A stretch of DNA of 64,000 nucleotides from Actinomycetota bacterium. Lineage in GTDB: Bacteria > Actinomycetota > Thermoleophilia > RBG-16-64-13. Under the pieces are notes generated by a model. It worked only from the letters and a program-made list of their open reading frames with translations, was not told the origin of the DNA and did no database searches. The DNA is taken from NCBI GenBank assembly GCA_016278725.1, contig JADQBG010000011.1, positions 119,840 to 183,839 on the forward strand, read 5' to 3'. How positions within the stretch are numbered: the first letter of the stretch is position 1; each line of letters starts with the position of its first letter. Below, in pieces: positions 1-7,979 of this stretch. Position numbers and translations under genes: made by a program.

Positions 1-31
1 ACAGGATGATGGTCTTCTTGCTGGTATCCAC
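1..31 (-). CDS. 5' end of an unidentified gene (truncated by window edge)
   Basis: A GTG codon at 31-29 is preceded, with 6 nt spacing, by a strong GAAGGAGG ribosome binding site (38-45). The reading frame then stays open to the window edge and begins V-D-T-S-K-K-T-I-I-L. It follows the winged-helix gene by 28 nt, so it is probably the next member of the TusA/Hdr operon. Too little is visible to name a family. An HdrB/HdrC, ferredoxin or other redox partner would fit the context, but that is inference. Confidence 0.45.
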   Translation of the reverse strand, partial: MDTSKKTIIL

Positions 32-59
32 TATCGTCCTCCTTCGCCGTCGGGGCTCA

Positions 60-350
60 TCACAGCTCCCGGGGAACGGCCTGGTATTGGAAGTAGCCTT
101 CGTCGGTCGCCTCTTTGATCTCGGCGACGTATCCGTACTTGCGCATGCCCATGATCCAGAAGACCACCTCGTGGGTCGGCCGGCCGATCGCCTCGGCGAT
201 CTCGGGCACCGTGAGCGGTCCCTCGGCCAGCACCTCGAGAATCCGCGCCCTCATGAAGTGCTCGTCCCGGATGATCTCCCGCACGTCGCGGTTGGCCACT
301 GCCGGGGCGGGCCGGTTTCCATTGGAACCGGAGCCGAGAGCGGCGCTCAT
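60..350 (-). CDS. Small winged-helix protein of the Hdr operon
   Basis: This is a 96-residue protein. Residues about 30-90 read as a winged helix: a helix (RARILEVLAEG), a turn and recognition helix (TVPEIAEAIGRP followed by HEVVFWIMGMRKYG) and a short hydrophobic wing (YVAEIKE). There is no cysteine cluster, signal peptide or membrane segment. The start at 350 shares a four-base ATGA overlap with the HdrA stop, so translation is probably coupled to hdrA. A longer upstream frame is only the shadow of hdrA. Its role is unknown. It could be a local transcription regulator, or a structural partner that uses the winged helix for protein contacts, as its tight placement inside a redox operon suggests. 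Confidence 0.75.
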   Translation of the reverse strand: MSAALGSGSNGNRPAPAVANRDVREIIRDEHFMRARILEVLAEGPLTVPEIAEAIGRPTHEVVFWIMGMRKYGYVAEIKEATDEGYFQYQAVPREL

Positions 351-2083
351 ACCCCCACCCCCAGCATGCCGTCGATCATGGAGCGGATCTGCGCGTCCGT
401 GTAACCCTGCAGGTCGATGGCGCCCACCGGACAGACCGGTACGCACCCCCCGCACCCCTTGCAGGCGGTCTTGGCGATCACCGCGACCTCCTTGCCCGCG
501 TGCTGGTCCTGCGAGATGGCGTCGTAGGGGCAGGTGTCCTGACAGGCGCCGCACCACTCGCAGACGTCCAGGTCGACCGTGGCGACCAGCGGGTCGAGTT
601 CGGCGAAACCCCGTTTGAGGATGGCGGCGCTCTGTGAAACCGCGGCGAGACCCGACTGCACGCTCTCCGAGGAGTTCCGCGGGGCCTGGCAGCAGCCGGC
701 GATATAAACGCCGTCCACCACCGTCTCCACCGGGCGCAACTTCGGGTGGATCTCGTTGAAGAAGCCGCTCTGGCCCACCGGTAGCTTGAGCGCCTTGGTC
801 AAACCCTGGTTCTCTCTGGGCACCATGCCGGTGACCAGCACGACCAGGTCGGCGTCCAAGGCGAGTTCCTCCCCTTCGGAGAGGAGGTCGCGGGCCGTCA
901 CGGTGAGCCGGCCGCTCTGCGGGTCCTTCTCGATGGTCGGCGGCTCTTCGTCGGGGTATTTCACGTAGGCGGAGCCCTTTTCCAGCGACTCGGCGTAGAG
1001 CAGCTCGAAGCTGCCGTAGGTGCGCATGTCCCGGTAGAAATGGTACTGGTGCACCCTGCCCGGCAGCGCATTCACCTGCAACGAGGCGTGTGTGGCGGCG
1101 TTGCAGCAGTAGCGCGAGCAGTAAGTGTTGGCCCCTTCCTCGTACTGCGGCTGCCGGCTGCCCACGCAGTAGACGTAGGCCACGGTCTTCACCGGCCGGC
1201 CGTTGTACTCCAGCGGACCGCTCGAGGCCTCCACCAGCTTCTTGAACTCGGCGATGGTGATCACGCCGTCCTGTCCGTAACCGAACTCACCGTCCGCCGG
1301 CTGATAGGTGTCGAAGCCCGTGGCCACCACGATGGAGCCAACCTGCACCTGAATGGTCTCCAGCCGTTCCCCCTGAATCGCGATGGTTGCCTGATAGTTG
1401 CCGAAGCTGCCGCTCTTCGCGATCAGCTCGGCACTCGTGAAAACGGTGATGTCCGGGTGCGCGCGGACGGCGCTCTCGAGTTGGGTCACCAACTCCCCGC
1501 CGTTACGCCCGTGCGGGTACATCTCCTTGAATTCGGAGACCCATCCGCCCAGCCGGTCTTCCTTCTCCACGAGAAAGACCGAGAGCCCGATCTGGGCCAA
1601 GCCGAGGGCCGCCCGCAGTCCGGCGATGCCGCCACCGACGACCAGGCTCTGCGGCGTGGTCTCGACCACGATCGACTCGAGAGGCTCGGTCAGGCGGGTG
1701 CGGTTGATTCCGGCGCGCACCAGGCGCAGAGCCTTCTCGGTCGCGCCCTCGTGGTCGTCTGTGTGCGTCCAGGAGCACTGCTCCCGTACGTTCACCTGGG
1801 TGTACTGGAAGGGGTTGATGTCCGCGCGGCGGGCCACGTCACGGAAGGTGTAGGTATGCAGTTTGGGCGAGCAGGAGGCGACCACGAGGCCGTCCAGGCC
1901 CTGCTCTCTAGCGTCCGCGACGATCTCCTGCTGCGTCGAGTCGGAGCAGGTGAACATCGCCGTCTTGGCGACCGCGACCCCCGGCTCCTTGGACGCCGCC
2001 TCCACCACCCGGTCTACGTCGACGTAGTCGCCGATGTTGCCCCCGCACTGACAGACATAGACTCCGATCTTGCGGGCGCTCAT
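347..2083 (-). CDS. HdrA-like FAD/iron-sulfur electron-transfer subunit
   Basis: This 578-residue protein has full-length HdrA architecture. The N-terminal segment (IGVYVCQCGGNIG, residues about 6-18) and a Cys region lead into the FAD-binding motif VGGGIAG (about 150). The HdrA cysteine signature YCVGSR...YCSRYCC sits near 310-335. Two C-terminal 4Fe-4S ferredoxin motifs follow (CEWCGACQDTCP and CKGCGGCVPVCP, about 515-560). HdrA is the flavin subunit of heterodisulfide reductases and Qmo-like complexes, and in several systems bifurcates electrons between a low- and a high-potential acceptor. The ATG at 2083 overlaps the preceding stop by four bases. No HdrB or HdrC gene is visible, so the terminal acceptor is unknown. 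It is cytoplasmic. Confidence 0.9.
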   Translation of the reverse strand: MSARKIGVYVCQCGGNIGDYVDVDRVVEAASKEPGVAVAKTAMFTCSDSTQQEIVADAREQGLDGLVVASCSPKLHTYTFRDVARRADINPFQYTQVNVREQCSWTHTDDHEGATEKALRLVRAGINRTRLTEPLESIVVETTPQSLVVGGGIAGLRAALGLAQIGLSVFLVEKEDRLGGWVSEFKEMYPHGRNGGELVTQLESAVRAHPDITVFTSAELIAKSGSFGNYQATIAIQGERLETIQVQVGSIVVATGFDTYQPADGEFGYGQDGVITIAEFKKLVEASSGPLEYNGRPVKTVAYVYCVGSRQPQYEEGANTYCSRYCCNAATHASLQVNALPGRVHQYHFYRDMRTYGSFELLYAESLEKGSAYVKYPDEEPPTIEKDPQSGRLTVTARDLLSEGEELALDADLVVLVTGMVPRENQGLTKALKLPVGQSGFFNEIHPKLRPVETVVDGVYIAGCCQAPRNSSESVQSGLAAVSQSAAILKRGFAELDPLVATVDLDVCEWCGACQDTCPYDAISQDQHAGKEVAVIAKTACKGCGGCVPVCPVGAIDLQGYTDAQIRSMIDGMLGVGV

Positions 2084-4815
2084 ACCGTGACCTTCGCTTT
2101 CGACTCTTCCTTCGCTTTCGGCTCTTCCTTCGCTTTCAGCTTTTCCACGTGGGCCGCAGCCTGGGCCACAGCGGCTCCGGCGTGCAGGATGGAATCCGGG
2201 ATGTCCTTGACGCCCGAGGCCGCGCCGGCGACGAACACGCCGGGAAGGTTGGTGCGCCCGGGATCGATGTCCTCGTCGGCCTCACCGACGTAGAAGTACT
2301 CGTCCAAGGCCAGGGAACCCTCTTCAAACAGCCCCGCGACCTCGAGGTTCGGTTGAACGCCCACCGCCAGGACGACCATGTCGTACTCGGCTTCGACCAC
2401 TCCGCCGTCCCCTTCTACGTCTTCATAACGAACGATGAGGTTGCCGTCCTCTTTCTCGGTGATCTTGGCCACGCGGCCTTTGATGAACACGGCGCCCATG
2501 TCCTTGGCCTGCTGATAGAACTCGTCGTAGCCCTTGCCCACCGCACGCACGTCCATGTAGTGGACGGTCACGTCCGCGAGCGGCAGGGCGCCCATCACGA
2601 GCTGATTGTGCTTTACGGAGTACATGCAGCAGATCCGCGAGCAAAGCGGGTTATCCACGGTGGCATCGCGCGATCCGGTGCACATTATGTAGGCGATGTT
2701 GTCGGGGACCTTGCCGTCTCCGGGCCGCACCACCGAATTGAAGGGCCGGGTGGGAGCGAGCAGGCGGTCCATCTGCATACCGGTGATCACGTTGCGGTAG
2801 CGCCCATAGCCGTACTCCGGCTTCGCGTCCGCCGGAAAGAGCTTGAACCCGGTGGCCAGCACGACAGAGGTGACGTCGACCTCCATCTCCTCGGGCCGCA
2901 TGTCCAGCTTCACCGCGTCGGCCGGACAGGCGTCCACGCAGGCATGGCACTCGGAGCAAACCCCGCAATCGAGGCAGCGGGCGGTGCTGTCCAGCGCCTG
3001 CTCCTCGGTCATCGTCGCTTCGGTCTCGGCAAAGTCGATGGGAGCGGCGCTCATCGTCTCGCTGGATTCGAGCGGCTCGCGGCGGTCATAGACGTCCTGC
3101 CGCCGGAGCACCTCGAGCTTGTCCACGCGGGGCAAGAACTCCTCGAAGGCGGCGGGATCCAGCTCGGTTCCTTCGAGGTACCGGTCGATCATGAAGGCGG
3201 CGCGGCGTCCCTGGCCCACCGCCTGAGTGATCATGGTGGGGCCTGTGACCACGTCACCGGCCGCGAAGATCTGAGGAACGGCGGTCTGCAGCGTGCCCGG
3301 ATCGGCCTTAAGCGTTCGGTTCGGGTTGGTTTCGAGACCAAATGCCTCGGTGTCCGCGCCCATCCCCGCGGCCACGATGACCACGTCGCACTCCAACTGC
3401 TTGCGCATCTTCTCGTCGTATTCAGGAGCAAAGCATCCGTCGGCGTCAAAGACACAGGTGCAACGCTTGAGCTCAGCTCCCTGCACGCGCTCCCCGCCGG
3501 TCAGTTCGGCAACGCCCCAGCCGTCATGAAGCGTGATGCCTTCGGCCTTGGCTTCCTCGACCTCGAAATCATGGGCGGGCATCTCGTCGCAGCTTTCCAG
3601 ACTGGCCTGATGCACGGAACCGGCGCCCAGGCGCCTTGCCGTGCGGGCCGCGTCGATGGCGACGTTGCCCCCGCCGACCACCAGCACCTGCTTGCCCGCG
3701 AGATCCACGTCCTCTCCGAGCTTGACCGCCCGCAGGAACTCGAGGGCGGTGGTGACCCCTTGCTTGTCCTCCCCGGGTACGCGCAGGCGCACCGACCGGT
3801 GGGTACCCGCCGCCACCAGGACGGCGTCATAACCGTCGTACAGCAGCCCTTGAGCGTCCTCCACCCTGGTCTGCGTGGCGATCTCGACCCCGAGCGACGT
3901 CACGTTGGCTATGTCGTCGTCGATGACCTCATTGGGCAGCCGGTAAGCCGGGATGCCCAACCGCAGCATGCCGCCTGGCTGGGGGGCCGACTCGAAGATC
4001 TTGACGCCGTAGCCCTTGCGGGCGAGTTGCCAGGCTGCGGTCAATCCCGCCGGCCCCGAGCCGACCACGGCCACCTTCTTTCCGTTGGATTCGGGAGCCT
4101 CCGGGCTCGGCTGGAATTCCTGGCCATAGCGCCGGTCGGCGATGAAGCGCTTGAGCTGACGGATGGGCAAAGCCCCTTCCAGCTCGCCCCGGGTGCATTG
4201 CTCCTCGCAGGGCGCGTAACAGGCACGCCCCAGGCTGCCCACCAGCGGAGTGGACTCCAACACCAGTTCGAAAGCCTCGTCATATTGGCCGCTGCGCACC
4301 CGCGCCACGTAGCCGTGAGCTTTGATGCCGGCGGGGCATTCATGGGTGCACGGCGAGACCCCGGCGCGGTCGACGACCGCCTTCTTCGGCACCGCTTGGG
4401 GGAAGGCTATGTAGGCTGCCCGCCGCGACACCATGTCCGCGTTGAACTCATCCGGCACCGCGACGTTGCAGGCCATCTCGCACTGCCGACAGCCGGTGCA
4501 GGCCGCCTCGTCGACGTACTTGGGGTTCTGCCGGATCTGGGCGTGATAGCCGCCGTTGCCGTCGCTGCGGATGGACTGGACCTCAGAGTAGGTCAGCACA
4601 TCGATGTTGGGATGGTGGATGGTGGCGGCCATCTTCGGAGTGGAGATGCAACTGGCGCAGTCGAGCGTCGGAAACACCTTGCTCAACAGGATCATCTTGC
4701 CCCCGACGCTGGGCGCCTTCTCGACCACGAGCACCTTGTAGCCCATGTCTCCCAGCTTGAGGGCCGACTCCATTCCTCCGATGCCACTCCCGACCACGAG
4801 CGCGTCGTATTTCAT
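2080..4815 (-). CDS. HdrA-type flavoprotein interrupted by a GltD/NfnB-like NAD(P)H module
   Basis: This is a 911-residue composite. Residues 1-130 are an HdrA N-terminus: GSGIGG at 9-14, LDCASC at 51-56 and a 4Fe-4S motif C106-x2-C109-x2-C112-x3-C116. Residues about 150-600 form a complete GltD-like unit. It has Cys at 156, 160, 199, 203 and 207, FAD motif VGSGPAG at about 251-257, NAD(P) motif VVGGGNVAIDAA near 400, and a C-terminal AAGD segment typical of glutamate synthase small subunit and NfnB. HdrA then resumes with a dense cluster (C614, 617, 620, 623, 626, 630) and the CTGSRD...CSRICC motif at about 712-730. A Lys/Glu-rich repeat tail ends the protein. The start at 4815 overlaps the MvhD-like stop by four bases. 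Such a fusion should let NAD(P)H feed the Hdr flavin directly; this is inferred from domain logic. Confidence 0.88.
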   Translation of the reverse strand: MKYDALVVGSGIGGMESALKLGDMGYKVLVVEKAPSVGGKMILLSKVFPTLDCASCISTPKMAATIHHPNIDVLTYSEVQSIRSDGNGGYHAQIRQNPKYVDEAACTGCRQCEMACNVAVPDEFNADMVSRRAAYIAFPQAVPKKAVVDRAGVSPCTHECPAGIKAHGYVARVRSGQYDEAFELVLESTPLVGSLGRACYAPCEEQCTRGELEGALPIRQLKRFIADRRYGQEFQPSPEAPESNGKKVAVVGSGPAGLTAAWQLARKGYGVKIFESAPQPGGMLRLGIPAYRLPNEVIDDDIANVTSLGVEIATQTRVEDAQGLLYDGYDAVLVAAGTHRSVRLRVPGEDKQGVTTALEFLRAVKLGEDVDLAGKQVLVVGGGNVAIDAARTARRLGAGSVHQASLESCDEMPAHDFEVEEAKAEGITLHDGWGVAELTGGERVQGAELKRCTCVFDADGCFAPEYDEKMRKQLECDVVIVAAGMGADTEAFGLETNPNRTLKADPGTLQTAVPQIFAAGDVVTGPTMITQAVGQGRRAAFMIDRYLEGTELDPAAFEEFLPRVDKLEVLRRQDVYDRREPLESSETMSAAPIDFAETEATMTEEQALDSTARCLDCGVCSECHACVDACPADAVKLDMRPEEMEVDVTSVVLATGFKLFPADAKPEYGYGRYRNVITGMQMDRLLAPTRPFNSVVRPGDGKVPDNIAYIMCTGSRDATVDNPLCSRICCMYSVKHNQLVMGALPLADVTVHYMDVRAVGKGYDEFYQQAKDMGAVFIKGRVAKITEKEDGNLIVRYEDVEGDGGVVEAEYDMVVLAVGVQPNLEVAGLFEEGSLALDEYFYVGEADEDIDPGRTNLPGVFVAGAASGVKDIPDSILHAGAAVAQAAAHVEKLKAKEEPKAKEESKAKVTV

Positions 4816-5249
4816 GCGGTCGCCTTCCGAGATGGTCCCAGGTCGGCCAGGGACCTCGAGTATTCGTGCATGTAGTTGGTGAAGGGTTCGGCACAGACCG
4901 AGCAGACCGCCGCCATGCGCACCCGCTGGGGTTCGTAGCCCGCCTCGGACAGCAGTTCCTGCGCATCCGTCATCACGCCGGCGGTGCGCTCTGCACAATC
5001 GGGCAGGTAAGCGCACTCTTCGCCGTCGGCGGCGATGAACACCCCGTCGAAGCCCTGCTGTACCGCGTAGAGAATCCAGCTCGGCTTGATACCGCTGGTG
5101 CAGGGCAGGCTGATCACCATCACGTTGGGCGAGTAGTGCATGTGCGAACTGCCCGCCAGGTCTATGCCGGGGTCCGAAATGTTGTTGGTGGAGAAGACCA
5201 GGATTCGCGGTGCGATCGCCTGGCTCTCGCCTGTCGCAGTCGCAGTCAT
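4812..5249 (-). CDS. MvhD/FrhD-like [2Fe-2S] adaptor subunit (divergent)
   Basis: This 145-residue protein matches the MvhD family pattern: DLAGSS...YSPNV, then LPC (C50), a GFDGVFIA segment, CAYLPDC (C79, C85) and an ERTAG...ELLSEAGYEPQRVRMA stretch, ending with C116-x2-C119. MvhD passes electrons from a hydrogenase or dehydrogenase to HdrA, and here it immediately precedes the HdrA genes. The N-terminal Cys pair usual in MvhD (around FxCNWC) is replaced by FSTNNIS, so the cluster may be ligated differently or altered. The ATG at 5249 overlaps the last base of the tusA stop, and the 3' end overlaps the next gene by four bases. It is cytoplasmic and presumably electron-transferring. Confidence 0.75.
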   Translation of the reverse strand: MTATATGESQAIAPRILVFSTNNISDPGIDLAGSSHMHYSPNVMVISLPCTSGIKPSWILYAVQQGFDGVFIAADGEECAYLPDCAERTAGVMTDAQELLSEAGYEPQRVRMAAVCSVCAEPFTNYMHEYSRSLADLGPSRKATA

Positions 5250-5500
5250 TACTTCATCTTCTTGACGAAGAGCTTCAGGAAGCCGGGCTCCTCGACGTTG
5301 CCCAAGTAGTCGTGCCCCATCTTCTTGCACCAGGCCGGGATGTCTTTGAGCGTCCCGGTGTCGGTCGCCTGGACTTCCATCACCCCGCCGACGGATACCC
5401 CCGGCATGCCCTTCTTGGCAGCAAGGATGGGACCCGGGCAGGAGGTGCCGCGCGCATCCACGACCTTCTCCACTTGAATCGAGCTGAGGTCCAACGTCAT
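5249..5500 (-). CDS. tusA: TusA-like sulfur carrier protein
   Basis: This 83-residue protein has the TusA signature DARGTSCPGP; C21 of the CPxP motif carries a persulfide in characterised members. Length and fold pattern (motif, helix LAAKKGM, strand VGGVMEVQATD, then a second helix DIPAWCKKMGH) match the family. It is the first gene of the Hdr operon, with a GAGGAG ribosome site upstream of the ATG at 5500. TusA next to Hdr proteins is known from sulfur-oxidising and sulfur-trafficking clusters, where TusA delivers sulfane sulfur, so a sulfur-linked role for this operon is inferred. The promoter upstream carries CsoR/CstR-type dyads. Confidence 0.88.
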   Translation of the reverse strand: MTLDLSSIQVEKVVDARGTSCPGPILAAKKGMPGVSVGGVMEVQATDTGTLKDIPAWCKKMGHDYLGNVEEPGFLKLFVKKMK

Positions 5501-5587
5501 TTGCTCTTCTCCTCGTGTCGTTTCGCACTTTGTGATTGTGTTCCGTTTCGCAACGTCTGAGGTACCGAGCTCGAGAAAGCTCTCACA

Positions 5588-5632
5588 AATACCCCTGGGG
5601 GTTTTGTACCATGGGGGGTATACGCTTGACAA
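5588..5632 (-). promoter_or_regulatory. tusA-hdr promoter with two CsoR/CstR-type operator dyads
   Basis: Read on the minus strand, TTGTCA (5632-5627) and TACAAA (5608-5603) are separated by 18 nt and form a plausible sigma-A promoter, about 100 nt upstream of tusA. The spacer contains GTATACC-N5-TGGTAC (5623-5606). A second dyad, centred on ACCCCCAGGGGT (5602-5590), overlaps the expected transcription start. C/G-tract dyads flanked by TA-rich ends are typical operators of the CsoR/CstR repressor family, and this placement would block polymerase. A family member with a similar dyad in its own promoter lies at 43.7 kb. The operator function is inferred. Confidence 0.6.
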
Positions 5633-5673
5633 TCCCTGGCGGTGAAACTTTTCGCATGGAGGGTGGGCGTGCC

Positions 5674-5706
5674 CAAAAGAAAGGGGCCCCGTCTCCGGGA
5701 CCCCTT
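5674..5706 (-). terminator. Rho-independent terminator of tRNA-Ala
   Basis: On the minus strand a 9-bp stem (GGGGTCCCG paired with CGGGGCCCC, one G-T pair) with a GAGA tetraloop is followed by TTTCTTTT. It lies just 3' of tRNA-Ala and separates it from the tusA promoter. Confidence 0.8.
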
Positions 5707-5714
5707 CGAGAATA

Positions 5715-5790
5715 TGGTGGAGGTAAGGGGACTCGAACCCCTGACCTCAACGCTGCCAGCGTCGCGCTCTCCCAGCTGAGCTATACCCCC
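5715..5790 (-). tRNA. tRNA-Ala (GGC anticodon)
   Basis: This is a 76-nt cloverleaf with encoded CCA (tgg at 5715-5717 on the plus strand). The acceptor arms GGGGGTA and TACCTCC pair with one G-T. The D-loop contains AGCTGGGAGAG, and the T-arm has GGTTCGAGTCC. The anticodon loop CTGGCAG sits on a 5-bp stem (CGACG/CGTTG), giving anticodon GGC for alanine codon GCC. Confidence 0.95.
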
Positions 5791-5807
5791 ACGTCGAGCG
5801 GGGACGA

Positions 5808-5836
5808 ATTATAGCCCCCCCAGGCAGCGCCTGCAA
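5808..5836 (-). promoter_or_regulatory. sigma-A promoter of tRNA-Ala
   Basis: On the minus strand a perfect TATAAT (5813-5808) and TTGCAG (5836-5831) are separated by 17 nt. Transcription would start about 10 nt before the mature tRNA 5' end. Confidence 0.7.
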
Positions 5837-5892
5837 CCGCGCCCTGTTCGCCCTCGCCGAGCCGAATAAGACCGGCCGGCGGTCGAGGCGGA

Positions 5893-6429
5893 TCAGTCTT
5901 CGACAGGCTCGGTCGCGCCGGCCTCCGTGGCCTCGTCGGCCTCCGTGGCCTCGCCGGCCTCCTTGGCCTCGCCGGCCACACCCTCGCGGGTGCCGGAGTC
6001 GTCATCCCCTTGGATGCGCTCGACCGGCGCGTCCTTCCAGAGGTTGTCCAGCCGGTAGAAATCGCGGGCCTCGGGGGTGAACACGTGAACGACGAAGTCC
6101 AGGTAGTCCATTAGGATCCAGTCCGCCTGCTCTTGGCCTTCCACGTGGCTCGGGATCAACCCCTGTTCCTTCTTGAGCTGCAGGCCGACTTCCTCCGAGA
6201 TCCGGCGCGTCTGCCTCGTGCTCCGTCCGGAGCAGACCACCAAGAAATCGGTGTAGCTGACCAGTTCGTGCATGTCGAGCAGCAGGATGTCGTGAGCCTT
6301 CATGTCCGAGGCGATCTCCGCCGCCCGGCGTGCCTGTTCGTGGATCTCCCCAAGGCGTTCGGGCGGGCTGGGCTTGCGCTCCCCAACTCTCGGGGGAATG
6401 CCTGCTTGTGCGGCGGGTTGGTCAGACAT
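5893..6429 (-). CDS. rsfS: Ribosome silencing factor RsfS
   Basis: This 178-residue protein carries the RsfS/DUF143 core at about 25-135: KAHDILLLDM, SYTDFLVVCSG, the helix RQTRRISEEV, and GLIPSHVEGQEQADWILMDY followed by DFVVHVF and YRLDNLW. The family binds ribosomal protein L14 and blocks 50S-30S joining during starvation. The last ~40 residues are a low-complexity Glu/Ala/Thr tail built from imperfect GEATEAD-like repeats (DNA about 5917-5990), beyond the usual family length. I chose the ATG at 6429, two bases after the guaA stop; an in-frame ATG at 6441 overlaps guaA and is possible. rsfS is often found beside nadD but here closes the dacA-pfkB-guaA run. Confidence 0.92.
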   Translation of the reverse strand: MSDQPAAQAGIPPRVGERKPSPPERLGEIHEQARRAAEIASDMKAHDILLLDMHELVSYTDFLVVCSGRSTRQTRRISEEVGLQLKKEQGLIPSHVEGQEQADWILMDYLDFVVHVFTPEARDFYRLDNLWKDAPVERIQGDDDSGTREGVAGEAKEAGEATEADEATEAGATEPVED

Positions 6430-6431
6430 CT

Positions 6432-7979
6432 CTATTCCCATTCGATGGTCGAAGGCGGTTTACTCGAGATGTCCAGCGCCACGCGATTCACGCCGGGCAC
6501 CTCGTTGATGATGCGGTTGGAAATTCGTTCCAGCAGATCGTAGGGCAGACGGGCCCAGTCGGCCGTCATGGCGTCGTCGGAAGTAACCGCACGGATGACG
6601 ATCGGATAGGCGTAAGTGCGCTCATCGCCCATCACCCCCACGCTGCGGATACCGGGGAGCACCGCGAAGGACTGCCAGAGTTTGCGGTAGAAGCCGGCGC
6701 GGCGCACCTCGTCGAGAAGCACGGCGTCGGCCTCGCGCAGGACGCGGAGGCGCTCCTCGGTGACCTCGCCGATGATGCGGATGGCGAGACCGGGCCCGGG
6801 GAAAGGCTGCCTCCAGACCATCGCTTCGGGAAGACCCAGTTCCTCACCCACCACGCGGACCTCGTCCTTGAAGAGCATGCGCAGCGGTTCCACCAGGTCG
6901 AAGTCCATCAGCTCCGGCAGTCCGCCCACGTTGTGGTGCGACTTGATCTTGGCGGCGTCGCGGGTGCCCGACTCGATCACGTCGGAGTAGAGCGTGCCCT
7001 GCACCAGGAAGTCCACCTGACCCAACTGCCGGGCCTCCTCCTCGAAGGTGCGGATGAACTCCTCCCCGATGTGCTTGCGCTTCTCCTCGGGATCGCTCAC
7101 CCCCTGGAGCCGCCTCAGAAAGCGCTCCTGCGCCTGGACATGCACCAGCGGCACGTGGAAATGCCCGCGGAAGGCCTCCTCGACCTCGCGGCCCTCGTCC
7201 TTGCGCATGAGCCCATGGTCGACGAAAATGCAGGTCAGCTGATCCCCGACCGCCTTGTAGGTAAGCAGAGCCGCGACCGCAGAATCGACGCCGCCCGAGA
7301 GCCCACAGATGATCTTGCCGTCGCCAACCTGCTCCCGGATGCGGGCCACCTGCTCCTCGATTATGTTGGCGGGCGTCCAGGTGGGCACGATGTCGCAGAT
7401 CTCATAGAGAAAGTTCTTGAGCACCTGCATGCCGTATTCGGTGTGCCGCACCTCGGGATGGAACTGCACCCCGTAGAATCTCCGCTGAGGGTTCTCCAGA
7501 GCGGCGATGGCGCCGTGCTCCGTGCGGGCGGTCACCCGGTAGCCGGAGGCCGGCTCGAGCACCGTATCGCCATGACTCATCCAGGAGGGGCTCTCCCGGG
7601 GCACGTCGGAGAAGAGCGCGCTGGACTCGGTCACATGCAGCCGCACCCCGCCGTACTCCGCCTTTGCGGTCCTGCCGACACCGCCGCCGCCCAGCTTGGA
7701 GAGCAGTTGCAGCCCGTAGCAGATGCCCAGCACGGGCACGCCCAGTTCGAGGACTTCAGGGCTGATCATGGGCGCGCCGGAATCGTTGACGCTTCGCGGA
7801 CCGCCCGAGAGGATGATGCCGGCCGGCTCCAGTTCCCTTAGTTTCTCGACAGGGGTGTCGTAGGGCAAGAGCTCGGAGTAGACCCGACATTCGCGCACCC
7901 GGCGCGCAATCAGCTGACTGTACTGGGCGCCGAAATCCAGGACGATAACCCGCTGGACGTTCTCCGGTATCGCGCTCAC
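6432..7979 (-). CDS. guaA: GMP synthase (glutamine-hydrolysing)
   Basis: This 515-residue enzyme converts XMP to GMP using glutamine. The class-I amidotransferase domain (residues about 10-200) has the nucleophile elbow GICYG and the FHPE catalytic His/Glu. The ATP-pyrophosphatase domain follows, with the P-loop-like SGGVDSAV (about 228), and then the dimerisation domain ending in the conserved KPPSTIEWE. Length is normal. The start is GTG at 7979, overlapping the pfkB stop as GTGA, which implies translational coupling. The longer frame upstream is a shadow of pfkB. Confidence 0.97.
   Translation of the reverse strand: MSAIPENVQRVIVLDFGAQYSQLIARRVRECRVYSELLPYDTPVEKLRELEPAGIILSGGPRSVNDSGAPMISPEVLELGVPVLGICYGLQLLSKLGGGGVGRTAKAEYGGVRLHVTESSALFSDVPRESPSWMSHGDTVLEPASGYRVTARTEHGAIAALENPQRRFYGVQFHPEVRHTEYGMQVLKNFLYEICDIVPTWTPANIIEEQVARIREQVGDGKIICGLSGGVDSAVAALLTYKAVGDQLTCIFVDHGLMRKDEGREVEEAFRGHFHVPLVHVQAQERFLRRLQGVSDPEEKRKHIGEEFIRTFEEEARQLGQVDFLVQGTLYSDVIESGTRDAAKIKSHHNVGGLPELMDFDLVEPLRMLFKDEVRVVGEELGLPEAMVWRQPFPGPGLAIRIIGEVTEERLRVLREADAVLLDEVRRAGFYRKLWQSFAVLPGIRSVGVMGDERTYAYPIVIRAVTSDDAMTADWARLPYDLLERISNRIINEVPGVNRVALDISSKPPSTIEWE

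Noticed and set aside
2149..4875. 908-codon open frame on the plus strand
   Set aside because: It is antisense to the HdrA/GltD fusion, has no recognisable motif and arises from high GC in the third codon position.
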